DNA of 26,814 nt from CAZJYI01 sp964550025 (GTDB lineage: Bacteria > Verrucomicrobiota > Kiritimatiellia > UBA8416 > CAYOBW01). Where the stretch lies: assembly GCA_964550025.1 (NCBI GenBank), contig CAZJYI010000146.1, positions 1 through 26,814 of the forward strand, read 5' to 3'. Position numbers and translations under genes: made by a program. Shown one piece after another: positions 9,705 through 17,783 of the stretch; position 1 is the first letter of the stretch; each line of letters begins with the position of its first letter. Below the pieces are notes generated by a model. That model was not told the origin of the DNA. It saw nothing but the letters and a program-made list of their open reading frames with translations, and made no database searches.

Positions 9705-11180
9705 GTGGGATGTGATTCGAACGCGGCTGGCAGGGTGCAAGCGAAGGGACGGGGCGGAATCCCCGCACCTTGTGGGCGGGAAGCTTCAGGCCTGCCGGCT
9801 ACACGCGAGAGCTCCCCCCGCCCGCGGGCCCGGCACGAGCGAGTGGCCGGGGAAGCTCTCCACCTCGCTCCCACGGGCTCAGAATCGCGGGTAGGGCTGG
9901 CTCCCGGCGGAGTAGCACACAAACCTGAACCTTCCCGCCCGCAAGGGGCGGGGATTCCATCCACTCTCTTTGGCGGCATTCCGGCACGGGCCGCACAATG
10001 CGCAGCCATTGCCGCGGTCACGTTGGCGCTATGCCTTGCAGAAGCAAGGGGCATCGTCCGCGGAACGGTCGTCACGCGCAACGAGGTCCTCTCCGGCACC
10101 CTGTCAGCGACCAACAACGGTTTGAGAGTTGGAACCGATCACGTGCGCCTCGAGGACGTTTTGTCGGTTGCAGCCGAGCAGAGCGTACACGCTCTGCGGC
10201 AGCCGGGCGCGGTTCGGTTGCGCAACGGCGATGTCTGGCCCGGCCGGATCACGCGTATCCTGGCCGGGAGTGTCTCGCTGCGGTCCGCCGTCCTGGGCTC
10301 CGTAGCTACACCCCTCAAAGCCGTCCAGGCCCTGGAGTTCCAACCCGGGCTTGAGGCCGTTCCTGAACCGGCCCTGAACACGCTCCACCGCACGGAGGGC
10401 GAGCCCCTCCCGGGGCAACTCCTGTGGCTGACCTCGGCAAAGATCGCGATCGACAGCCCGCTCGGTGCCATAGCCGTCAATCGCGAGCGTCTATCCCGCT
10501 ACGTGCTGGCCCCCTACCCCGGCGAATTCGCCGTCCCGAAACCCGGCCGGGCGGAGCTTCAGCTCGTAGACGGCACTGTTCTGCAAGGCGAGCTTTCTTC
10601 GAAGCCGGACTGCCTCGTGCTGAAGCACCCCACGCTGGACGAGTTGGAGTTCCCGCTGCGGCTGGTCCGCAGCGTGCTTGCCGCCGCCGCGGATGTCACC
10701 TGGCTGGGGAGTGCTGCCGCGGAGGTGCGTTCGCAACCGCTCACGGCACCGCCGGATGCCTCGCCCACGGTTCGGTACAACCGCGGCGGCAACAAGGGGA
10801 CAGGCACGGTTCGTTGCCTGACGATTCTCCCCAACACCACGGTCTCCTACCGCGTGAACGGCCCCGGCACGTTCCGGTGCTCGATAAGTCCCGTATCCGG
10901 GCACGCGGGGACCGTTCGCCTGGGAATCACCAGTGGGAGCAAGACTATCGTGGAGCGCCAGGTTGCCGACGCCAAACAGGCACCGGAGTGGATTTCGGCC
11001 GACGTCGACGATTCAGTAACCTTGGAGGTGTCATTTGTCGACGGGGTGCGTTTCCCTTCCGGCGTGGTCCTGGGGGATGCACATGTTGTCGCGCGCAGGG
11101 AGGCAGTCAGGAGTCGCAATGAAGGAATGAAGACGGGGAATCGGTCGACGAGAAAGGTGACGAGAACGGATGACGAGTAA
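9705..11180 (+). CDS. Exported protein with NPCBM-like C-terminal domain; N-terminus crosses a palindromic element
   Basis: Three parts are visible. Residues 18-85 are encoded by a 201-bp palindromic element and are rich in Pro, Arg and Gly. A hydrophobic signal-peptide-like segment follows (about 98-117, AAIAAVTLALCLAEA). The mature region has repeated GTVVTRNEV / LRNGDVWPGRI-type beta strands, then a beta-sandwich resembling the NPCBM/NEW2 carbohydrate-binding domain (about 355-460, with GNKGTGTV and FPSGVVLGD). The start is uncertain. GTG at 9705, seven bases after the DUF58 stop, gives normal operon spacing, and GTG at 9735 or 9843 are alternatives. No ATG, GTG or TTG lies between the element and the hydrophobic segment in this frame, so translation probably runs through the element unless a rare start is used. 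The last ~20 residues enter low-complexity DNA. It is probably envelope-located in the MoxR system. Confidence 0.72.
   Translation: MGCDSNAAGRVQAKGRGGIPAPCGREASGLPATRESSPRPRARHERVAGEALHLAPTGSESRVGLAPGGVAHKPEPSRPQGAGIPSTLFGGIPARAAQCAAIAAVTLALCLAEARGIVRGTVVTRNEVLSGTLSATNNGLRVGTDHVRLEDVLSVAAEQSVHALRQPGAVRLRNGDVWPGRITRILAGSVSLRSAVLGSVATPLKAVQALEFQPGLEAVPEPALNTLHRTEGEPLPGQLLWLTSAKIAIDSPLGAIAVNRERLSRYVLAPYPGEFAVPKPGRAELQLVDGTVLQGELSSKPDCLVLKHPTLDELEFPLRLVRSVLAAAADVTWLGSAAAEVRSQPLTAPPDASPTVRYNRGGNKGTGTVRCLTILPNTTVSYRVNGPGTFRCSISPVSGHAGTVRLGITSGSKTIVERQVADAKQAPEWISADVDDSVTLEVSFVDGVRFPSGVVLGDAHVVARREAVRSRNEGMKTGNRSTRKVTRTDDE
9757..9957. repeat. ~200-bp element with 34-bp terminal inverted repeats, copy 1
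   Basis: The left end reads GAATCCCCGC... to AGCTTCAGG (9757-9790) and the right end CCTGAACCTTCCC... to GGGGATTC (9924-9957). The ends are inverted copies, and each end has its own small C4G4 hairpin. The interior shares CTCCACCTCGCTCC and CACGGGCTC with copy 2 at 20774-20973. Its length is 201 bp, or 67 codons, and it contains no stop in the frame of the host gene. No target-site duplication is evident. Confidence 0.85.
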
Positions 11181-11316
11181 AGAGCCTCACAATCGTCGAC
11201 CGCTATCGTCGCCGCTATCGTCCACCGAGAGATCAAGAGCGATGAAACCCTGTTGCGGCATCAGTAGACTGACCAGTCGTCGAGTGGAAAACGCGGAGGA
11301 AGACGAATAACCGGTT

Positions 11317-13491
11317 ATGGGCTTTCTGAACCCCATCATGCTATTCGGCCTGCTCGGGGTGGGCGTGCCGATCCTGATTCACCTGCTGAACCGTTTCCGG
11401 TTTCGCGAGGTGGACTGGGGCGCCATGGAACTGCTTCGCCGCGCGACGGTCGTGCGTTCCCGCCGGGTCCGGATCGAGGATATCCTGGTCCTGGTGCTGC
11501 GCTGCCTGGCCGTGCTGCTGCTGGCCCTGGCCATGTCGCGACCCACGATCCGCTCGTCGAAGGCCTCGTTTCTGGGCGGCATGTCCCGGGTGGGCGTCGT
11601 GATTGCGCTCGACGGCTCGTACAGCATGCAGCACCGCCCCGGAGTGAACAGCCGCTTTTCCCAGGCGTTGCAGCAGGTGCGCCGCATCTGCCGCACGCTC
11701 CAGCCCGGAGACCAAGTCACTCTTCTGCTCATGGGCCAGCGCCCCCGCGTATTGCTGCGCGAGGCGAATTATGACGCGGACCGGCTGGATTCCCAGCTCA
11801 AGGAGGCCCAGGGACTGGCGGAGCCGCTCAACCTCGACGTGTGCCTCGACGAGGCCGCCAAGCTAATGGCGTCGGTCAAGGCCTCGTCGCGCGAGTGCTA
11901 CATTGTTTCCGACGCCCAGACACTCTCCTGGCGCGAGGTCTCCGACCGCGCGCAACAGCGGCTGAAGGAGATGGATGCCCTGGGAAAAGTGTATTTCCTG
12001 TCCGTGGCGACCGGCGCCGGCGAAAACATTGCGATCACCGATTTCCAGAGCACATCCGGCGCTATGCGCCAGGGCAACCTGGTGCGATACGTCGCGCGTC
12101 TCACCAACTTCGGACAGCGCGATGCCCGCAACGTCATGCTGACCCTCCTCGTCAACGGGCACGCGCTGGACCAGCGCCTCGTGGACTCCCTGCCGGGAGG
12201 ACAGAGCCTGTCCCTGCCACTCTACGCCCGCTTCCGCGCCCCCGGCAACGTCCGCGTCACGGCCACCATCGAGGGCGACGCGCTCCGCACCGACGATGCC
12301 CGCTTTGCCGCGGGGTTCGTTCACGAGAAGATCCGCGTGCTCCTTGTCGACGGAGATCCGGGACGCACGTCGGGGGAGGGAGAGACGTTCTACCTGGAAA
12401 AGGCCCTCGTCCCCAAACCGGACAGGCCGGGTCAGGCCTCGCTCGAGATCACTCGGATAACGTTCCTGGAAATGGCCCTGCACCCGCCGGCCGACTACGA
12501 CGTGGTCATGCTGGCCAACCTGCCCGATGTTCGCTCCGACCACGTCGCGAAGCTGCACAGTTTCGTGCATTCGGGCGGAGGACTCATCGTCTTTCCTGGC
12601 GAAAAGACGCTACCGCAGTTGCTCAACAGCCGGTTCAAGCTCGGCGAGAGCTCCCTGCTTCCCGCGGAAATCGGCCGCCTTGTCCGGTCAACCGCCAATG
12701 AGGGCATCGCGCTTGCGCCGGCGTCGCCCGGACATCCACTCGGCGCCAGTCTGGGGCGGCTGCCTCAAGCCCTGATGGCCGAGGCGCGGGTCCGGACCTA
12801 TCACGCGCTTGCACCCTACGCAGACGGACATGTCGTCCTCGCTCTCGCGGGAGGCCGTGAGCCGATCCTGGTCGAGAAACCGCTGGGCAACGGTCGCGTG
12901 CTGCTGTTCGCCACGTCCGCCGACCGCGACTGGGGCAACCTCGCCATCCACCCCAGCTATGTCATTCTGCTGCATGAGGCCGTCAACTACCTGACACGCG
13001 GCATACACGAACGACCGTTTGCGGTGGGCGAATCAATGGTGATTGCCATTCCCGACCACGACATCGAAGGCCCGCTCATGCTACACGGACTACACGACGA
13101 ACCCGTCCCGGTCCAGCCGAGCGAGGAAGACGGGCGGAGCTTCGCGAGGTGCCCGCTCCCGGAAGCACCCGGCTTCTGTGAGCTGGCCCTCGGCCCCGGG
13201 CGCCCCCCATTGCTAACCGCGGTCAATATCCAGGCCGCGGAGTCCGATGTCCGGTGCCTGACAGACGAAGAACTGGCCGTCGCGCTGGAGGAGACACCCG
13301 TCAACATCCTGCCTGCCGATTCCCTGCGGGCGGCAATTGAACAACACCGTGCCGGGCGCGAGCTCTGGCGTGTCCTGATGATGCTTGGTGTGGGCTTTCT
13401 GCTGGTCGAGTCGTGGCTCGCCCGTCGATTCTCCATCAGGCTATCCGGCGGAGGATCGGCCATACCGCCGACGGCGCGGGAGGCGCTCTGA
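11317..13491 (+). CDS. BatA-like membrane protein with VWA domain
   Basis: This is a 724-residue inner-membrane protein. The N-terminus is the BatA two-helix region: helix 1 at about 7-24, the RFREVDWGAMELL linker, and helix 2 at about 56-76 (LVLVLRCLAVLLLALAMSRP). The VWA domain follows, with MIDAS D99-G-S-Y-S. A CARDB-like beta domain occupies about 237-335, and a class I glutamine-amidotransferase-like fold (about 337-560, starting KIRVLLVDGD) lacks any clear catalytic triad. A C-terminal helix (about 688-706) follows. Relatives sit in MoxR/Bat operons and are thought to present extracytoplasmic VWA domains. The ATG overlaps nothing upstream (136-bp gap). GGAGGA lies rather far away, so initiation may be weak. 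Its stop overlaps the next ATG (TGATG), so the two VWA proteins are translationally coupled and likely form a complex. Confidence 0.9.
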   Translation: MGFLNPIMLFGLLGVGVPILIHLLNRFRFREVDWGAMELLRRATVVRSRRVRIEDILVLVLRCLAVLLLALAMSRPTIRSSKASFLGGMSRVGVVIALDGSYSMQHRPGVNSRFSQALQQVRRICRTLQPGDQVTLLLMGQRPRVLLREANYDADRLDSQLKEAQGLAEPLNLDVCLDEAAKLMASVKASSRECYIVSDAQTLSWREVSDRAQQRLKEMDALGKVYFLSVATGAGENIAITDFQSTSGAMRQGNLVRYVARLTNFGQRDARNVMLTLLVNGHALDQRLVDSLPGGQSLSLPLYARFRAPGNVRVTATIEGDALRTDDARFAAGFVHEKIRVLLVDGDPGRTSGEGETFYLEKALVPKPDRPGQASLEITRITFLEMALHPPADYDVVMLANLPDVRSDHVAKLHSFVHSGGGLIVFPGEKTLPQLLNSRFKLGESSLLPAEIGRLVRSTANEGIALAPASPGHPLGASLGRLPQALMAEARVRTYHALAPYADGHVVLALAGGREPILVEKPLGNGRVLLFATSADRDWGNLAIHPSYVILLHEAVNYLTRGIHERPFAVGESMVIAIPDHDIEGPLMLHGLHDEPVPVQPSEEDGRSFARCPLPEAPGFCELALGPGRPPLLTAVNIQAAESDVRCLTDEELAVALEETPVNILPADSLRAAIEQHRAGRELWRVLMMLGVGFLLVESWLARRFSIRLSGGGSAIPPTAREAL

Positions 13492-15890
13492 TGTTCTGGA
13501 AACTGCTACGGATAGATGACGTGAGCCGGGTTCACCAGGTGGAACCGGCGTTCCGCATGGATTGGCCGCCGGCTGTTCTGCCGGCAGCGATCCTGTGCGC
13601 CGTGGCGTTCACCGTCTACCTGTACCGGCGCGGCCCCGTGCCGTCGCGGCCCTGGCGTGTCTTTCTCGGCATCCTGCGCGCCCTCGTTCTCGTCGCGGTC
13701 GTCACGCTGCTCTTCGAGCCGGTCCTGGGCATCACCTCCAGCGTGAAGGTGCCGCGCACCGTCCTCGCGTTGCTGGACGTGTCCGACAGTATGAACATCA
13801 AGGACCCGCGGCGGCAACCGGGGGATCTGAAAGCCGCTGCGGTCGTCCTTGGAGAGATCGACCGCGAGCAGGTTGACCGGAGCCTCCCTGACACCGTGGC
13901 CGCGCGCGTGGCCGACGTCCCGCGCATCGACCTGGCCAAGGCACTGTTCCTGAACAACGCGGGCAACGTATTCAATGACATCGACCGGGACTACCGGTTA
14001 CGCTGCTTCACGTTCGGGCATTCGGTGAAGCCGGAAGCCGCCGACATGCCCTCCGACGAATCGGAAGCGGACCGGGCGCTGTTCTCCGAGGCGCAAGCCG
14101 GCGAATCGGCCACGCGCCTGGGGGACGCCGTCGAGGAGGTCGTGTCGCGCTTTGCGGGCCAGTCGCTCTCCGGCGTCGTGGTGCTGAGCGACGGCGCTTC
14201 GAACGAAGGGCTCGATCCCCTGGAAGCCGCCCGGCGCATGCAGGAGCGAGCCGTCCCTCTCTACCCGGTCGGAATCGGCCTGTCCGATCCTCCCGACATT
14301 CGCCTGGACGCCGTCATGGTCCCCGACACGGTATTCGTAAAGGACAGGGTGCCCGTGCGCCTGCAGTTCTCCTCGACGGGTTTCGCGGGACGGCGCGCCA
14401 CCGTTGTTCTGACGTTTCGCGGTCGCCCCGTCGGCTCGGAGGTCGTCGTACTGAGCGACGAGGCACAATTCCTCGAGATGACGTTCGTGCCCGCCATCCA
14501 GGACGACAGCGCGGAGTTCTCCGTGGAGATCAAGCCGGCCGGCCTGGGCGAGACGGAAGCCGGAACGGCGAACAACCGTGTCGATCGGACCATGCGTGTG
14601 ATCGACGAGAAGATCCGGGTGCTGTACGTCGAAGGGAAACCGCGCTGGGAGTATCGCTACCTGCGCCGGGTTCTTCTGCGGGACCATCGTCTCGACGTCA
14701 AGTTCTGGATGACCGAGGGTGACCGGGAACTGGCAAAGCACTCCGACAGCTACCTGGCCACGTTTCCCATGGCCCCTGGCCAGGCGTTCGAGTACGACCT
14801 GATCATCGTCGGCGACGTGCCGCGCAAGACGTTCACCCCGCTGCAGATGCAGCGGATGGAAGAACTGGTGCGGGACCACGGCGGCGCCTTCCTGATGCTG
14901 GCGGGGCTCTACTACGCCCCCGTCGAGTATGTGAACACGCCCATCGGCGACATGCTGCCGGTGCGCGTGCGGCCCGACGGCTGGCGCTCGCTGAACGACA
15001 TGGTGCACCCGGTTGTAACGCCGGAAGGCTCTTCGAGCGCCGTGGCCCTGCTCACCTATCCGGAAGACCGCAACAGCGCCCTCTGGTACGGCGTGAAACC
15101 GTTGTTCGCGGTCGCCAGGCTGGACGGCGCCAAGAGCGGGGCCACGAGCCTGCTTTCGCTGTCGGGCGCCGCACGGGGCGGGGAACCGTATCCCCTGGTC
15201 TGCTGGCACCGACACCGGCGCGGAAAGGTCATGTACGTCGGGAGCGACCAACTCTGGCGGCTACGCCTCAAGCGTGGTGACCGCTTCCACACGCGATTCT
15301 GGGGACAAACCATCCAATTCCTGACGCTCTCGCGCCTGCTGTCGGGCAACAAGCGGGTCCAGTTGGAGGCCGACCGTCCGGCCTGCCGGGTCGGCGAGCG
15401 CATCTACCTCAGCGCCAACGTCCTCGACGAGGCCTACTCGCCCCACCTGGCCAAAGCGTTCACCGTGTCGCTCGAGCGTCAGGACGAACGGAAGGAGACG
15501 ACGCCCCTCCGCCTGGAAGCAACGCCCGGAATACCCGGTCTCTACAGGGGGTTCTACTCTCCCGAGCAGGAAGGATCGTACGAACTGCACGCCAAGGGGG
15601 TCGACAAGAGCGACTACAACGTGGTCGTTCTTCACGTCGAGGCGGCGTCGCGCGAGCAGCTCCAGCCCGCCATGCAGGAAGATACGTTGCGCGAGATGGC
15701 CAGGCTTTCCGGGGGACGGTACTTCGACATCACAACGCTCCCGAAGCTGACCGAAGAGCTGAAAGGCGAGCCGCACATGACCAACGTGCGCTACACGCGG
15801 GAACTGTTTGATCAACCCGTCGTCTTCGTCTTGCTCCTGCTGTTACTCTCCGTTGAATGGTTCACAAGGCGGAGGTCGGACCTGGTATGA
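13491..15890 (+). CDS. Large membrane VWA protein with glutamine-amidotransferase-like domain
   Basis: This 799-residue protein is paralogous in layout to the preceding gene but starts differently. Two N-terminal helices (about 28-45 and 57-79) precede a VWA domain with MIDAS D96-V-S-D-S. A beta domain follows, then an amidotransferase-like fold (about 373-560) starting KIRVLYVEGKPRWEYRYL. A final beta region and a C-terminal helix (about 776-793, FVLLLLLLSVEWF) close the chain. The WEYRYL motif is common in this family. ATG overlaps the previous stop by one base and has GGGAGG seven bases upstream, which decides the start against the longer frame opening at 13413. Its own stop overlaps the next start (ATGA). 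With the neighbouring BatA-like protein it would give two extracytoplasmic VWA domains controlled by one MoxR ATPase. Confidence 0.9.
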   Translation: MFWKLLRIDDVSRVHQVEPAFRMDWPPAVLPAAILCAVAFTVYLYRRGPVPSRPWRVFLGILRALVLVAVVTLLFEPVLGITSSVKVPRTVLALLDVSDSMNIKDPRRQPGDLKAAAVVLGEIDREQVDRSLPDTVAARVADVPRIDLAKALFLNNAGNVFNDIDRDYRLRCFTFGHSVKPEAADMPSDESEADRALFSEAQAGESATRLGDAVEEVVSRFAGQSLSGVVVLSDGASNEGLDPLEAARRMQERAVPLYPVGIGLSDPPDIRLDAVMVPDTVFVKDRVPVRLQFSSTGFAGRRATVVLTFRGRPVGSEVVVLSDEAQFLEMTFVPAIQDDSAEFSVEIKPAGLGETEAGTANNRVDRTMRVIDEKIRVLYVEGKPRWEYRYLRRVLLRDHRLDVKFWMTEGDRELAKHSDSYLATFPMAPGQAFEYDLIIVGDVPRKTFTPLQMQRMEELVRDHGGAFLMLAGLYYAPVEYVNTPIGDMLPVRVRPDGWRSLNDMVHPVVTPEGSSSAVALLTYPEDRNSALWYGVKPLFAVARLDGAKSGATSLLSLSGAARGGEPYPLVCWHRHRRGKVMYVGSDQLWRLRLKRGDRFHTRFWGQTIQFLTLSRLLSGNKRVQLEADRPACRVGERIYLSANVLDEAYSPHLAKAFTVSLERQDERKETTPLRLEATPGIPGLYRGFYSPEQEGSYELHAKGVDKSDYNVVVLHVEAASREQLQPAMQEDTLREMARLSGGRYFDITTLPKLTEELKGEPHMTNVRYTRELFDQPVVFVLLLLLLSVEWFTRRRSDLV

Positions 15891-17599
15891 GTGCGCACCA
15901 CCACGGCAAACCGGAGTACCTGCAGCCCGCGGTCGAACACAAACTGCGCGACGCCTGGCGGCGGGAACGGCGCTTCCACCACGTTCGCGGATCGTGCATT
16001 CTGCTGGTGTGGCTGGTCGGCATGATCCTCCTCGACCTGGTGGTCGACTGGCTCTTCCTCGCCAACTACCGCGTGCCCGGCTGGTCGCGCATTCTGCTGC
16101 TGGGAATCAACCTGGTGACCCTCGCCGTCGTGTTCCGCCGCCAGTGGTGGTCCCACCTCCGGCGCTACGACCGGACGCGCGTTGCCCTCGAAATCGAAAG
16201 AAAGCACCCCGAGCTGAAATCCCTGCTCATCTCCTACGTGCAGATCGGTGATGCGGCACAGCGCGAAATGCAGGCCTCGCCGGCGCTGATCGCCGCCATG
16301 CGCAAGCAAGCCGTCACCATGACGCGGCCCGTCAATTTCAACGACATCGTGAACTTCCAGATGCTGAAGCGCCTTGCCATGCTCTCGGCCGCCGTACTGC
16401 TGGCTTTCTCCGCGTTGAGCTTCCACAAGTCAGACTTCTTCGCCACCCTGGTTCGCCGCCTGCTCAACCCCTCGCTCCACGTCCCCTACCCCACGCGAAC
16501 CGTCATCCGGCGCGTATCGGGCGATCTGAGCGTCAGGCAGGGGGCCGACCTGCGCATCACCGCCTGGTGCAGCGGGGAAATCCCGGACGAGGGGCGGCTG
16601 CACCTCAAGGCCGGCGAGGGCGGATGGGAAACGCAGCCCATGTTGCGCCAGGGCACGGACAGTTTCGCTTGCCTCTTGCCCGACATTCAGCGCGGATTCG
16701 AGTACTACATCGAGGTGGGTGACGACGAGTCCGAGGTGCACCGGACCACGGTGGTGCCAGCGCCCAAGATCCTGCGACGCACGGTGACCGCCGAATTCCC
16801 CGCCTACACGGGGTTGGCCCCCAGGCAGCACGAAGGCTACTACCTGGATGTCCTGGAAGGAACCACGCTGACGTGGGAGATGGACTCCGACCGTCCCCTC
16901 CGGCGGGCCGACATCGTGATTGACGGCAGCAACATACTTGCCATGGCAATCTCGGGCCAGGGCCGCACCGTGCGTTTCACGCAAACGGTTCATGAGTCGT
17001 TCGAGTACCAGTTCCGCTGGAAAGAGGCACGGCACGGCTTCGAGTACGAAAGCCCGGGGCCCTACGTGGTCAACGTCATCCCGGACGTCGCCCCCGACGT
17101 CGACATCGTCCGGCCGCTGCAGGACGAGAAGGCCACCACCCGCAAGACACTTTCCGTCACCTTCGAGGCGCGCGACGACTACGGGATCGCCGACGCCCAC
17201 ATGGTGTGGGCACTGGAGGACGGCCCCGAAAGCCGGTGGCCGGTCGGCTCCGTCACCGGCGCCGCCGTGGAGAAGACATTTTCGGTGAAGCTCGACTCGC
17301 TAACGCCGGATCTTGAAGAAAACACGGTCTTCACGTACTACATTGAAGTGCGCGACGGCTACGAGGGGGCACCCGACGCCCCGCCGGGGAAGCGCGGCCC
17401 TCATGTCAGCCAGTCACTCAAGCGGCGCGTCTACATTCTCTCGATCCAGGAGTATCTCCGCAGCATCCTTGAAGAACAGCTCCGTTGGATCGACGAGATC
17501 GAAGTCCTGCGGGAAGAAGAGGGAGACGCGGCAACCGCCGTGGACGAGTTGGAAGCGGTGGAGATGCCGGAGGTGGAGCGGGAGGATGGAATCGAGTAA
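15887..17599 (+). CDS. DUF4175-like membrane protein
   Basis: This 570-residue protein has two N-terminal transmembrane helices (about 37-58 and 67-84), a cytoplasmic-side basic stretch ending in IERKHPELKSLLISYVQ, and a third helix (about 162-180). A long extracytoplasmic beta-rich region follows, with TVTAEFPAYTGLAPRQ and the Ig-like SVTFEARDDYGIADAHMVW. The KHPEL and DDYGI segments are typical of DUF4175-like proteins in PVC MoxR clusters. ATGA overlaps the preceding gene, and GGAGG lies 11 bases upstream of the ATG. It ends in an acidic tail. Well-known DUF4175 proteins continue into a Gln/Glu-rich coiled coil; here that part appears as the separate next gene, so this may be the N-terminal half of a split protein. 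Confidence 0.82.
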   Translation: MSAHHHGKPEYLQPAVEHKLRDAWRRERRFHHVRGSCILLVWLVGMILLDLVVDWLFLANYRVPGWSRILLLGINLVTLAVVFRRQWWSHLRRYDRTRVALEIERKHPELKSLLISYVQIGDAAQREMQASPALIAAMRKQAVTMTRPVNFNDIVNFQMLKRLAMLSAAVLLAFSALSFHKSDFFATLVRRLLNPSLHVPYPTRTVIRRVSGDLSVRQGADLRITAWCSGEIPDEGRLHLKAGEGGWETQPMLRQGTDSFACLLPDIQRGFEYYIEVGDDESEVHRTTVVPAPKILRRTVTAEFPAYTGLAPRQHEGYYLDVLEGTTLTWEMDSDRPLRRADIVIDGSNILAMAISGQGRTVRFTQTVHESFEYQFRWKEARHGFEYESPGPYVVNVIPDVAPDVDIVRPLQDEKATTRKTLSVTFEARDDYGIADAHMVWALEDGPESRWPVGSVTGAAVEKTFSVKLDSLTPDLEENTVFTYYIEVRDGYEGAPDAPPGKRGPHVSQSLKRRVYILSIQEYLRSILEEQLRWIDEIEVLREEEGDAATAVDELEAVEMPEVEREDGIE

Positions 17600-17606
17600 G
17601 TGGTTC

Positions 17607-17731
17607 GGGCAAGGGTGAGCGTGTAAGGGTTGCGTGTAAGGGTATCCGAGGAAGGGTGGCGTGTAAGGGTGGTCTCCGGTCGCCCCGGACTCTTGCCCGC
17701 TACACTTAGCCGCCACTCTTACACGGATACC
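17607..17731. repeat. Palindromic element with three GCGTGTAAGGGT direct repeats
   Basis: GCGTGTAAGGGT occurs at 17619-17630, 17632-17643 and 17659-17670. The right side holds inverted partners: ACTCTTGCCCG (about 17689-17699, facing CGGGCAAGGGT at 17607-17617), CCACTCTTACAC (17713-17724) and CGGATACC (17724-17731, an exact inverse of GGTATCCG at 17641-17648). The array therefore mixes direct and inverted repeats. It fills most of the 184-bp gap between the DUF4175-like gene and the Gln-rich gene. Confidence 0.7.
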
Positions 17732-17783
17732 GACCCGCTTCATCGACACCAATGTGGCGAGACCAGGGAAAGGAAACAGTGAA

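Noticed and set aside
13998..15251. 417-codon minus-strand open frame
   Set aside because: It is antisense to the second VWA gene and follows from high GC codon positions.
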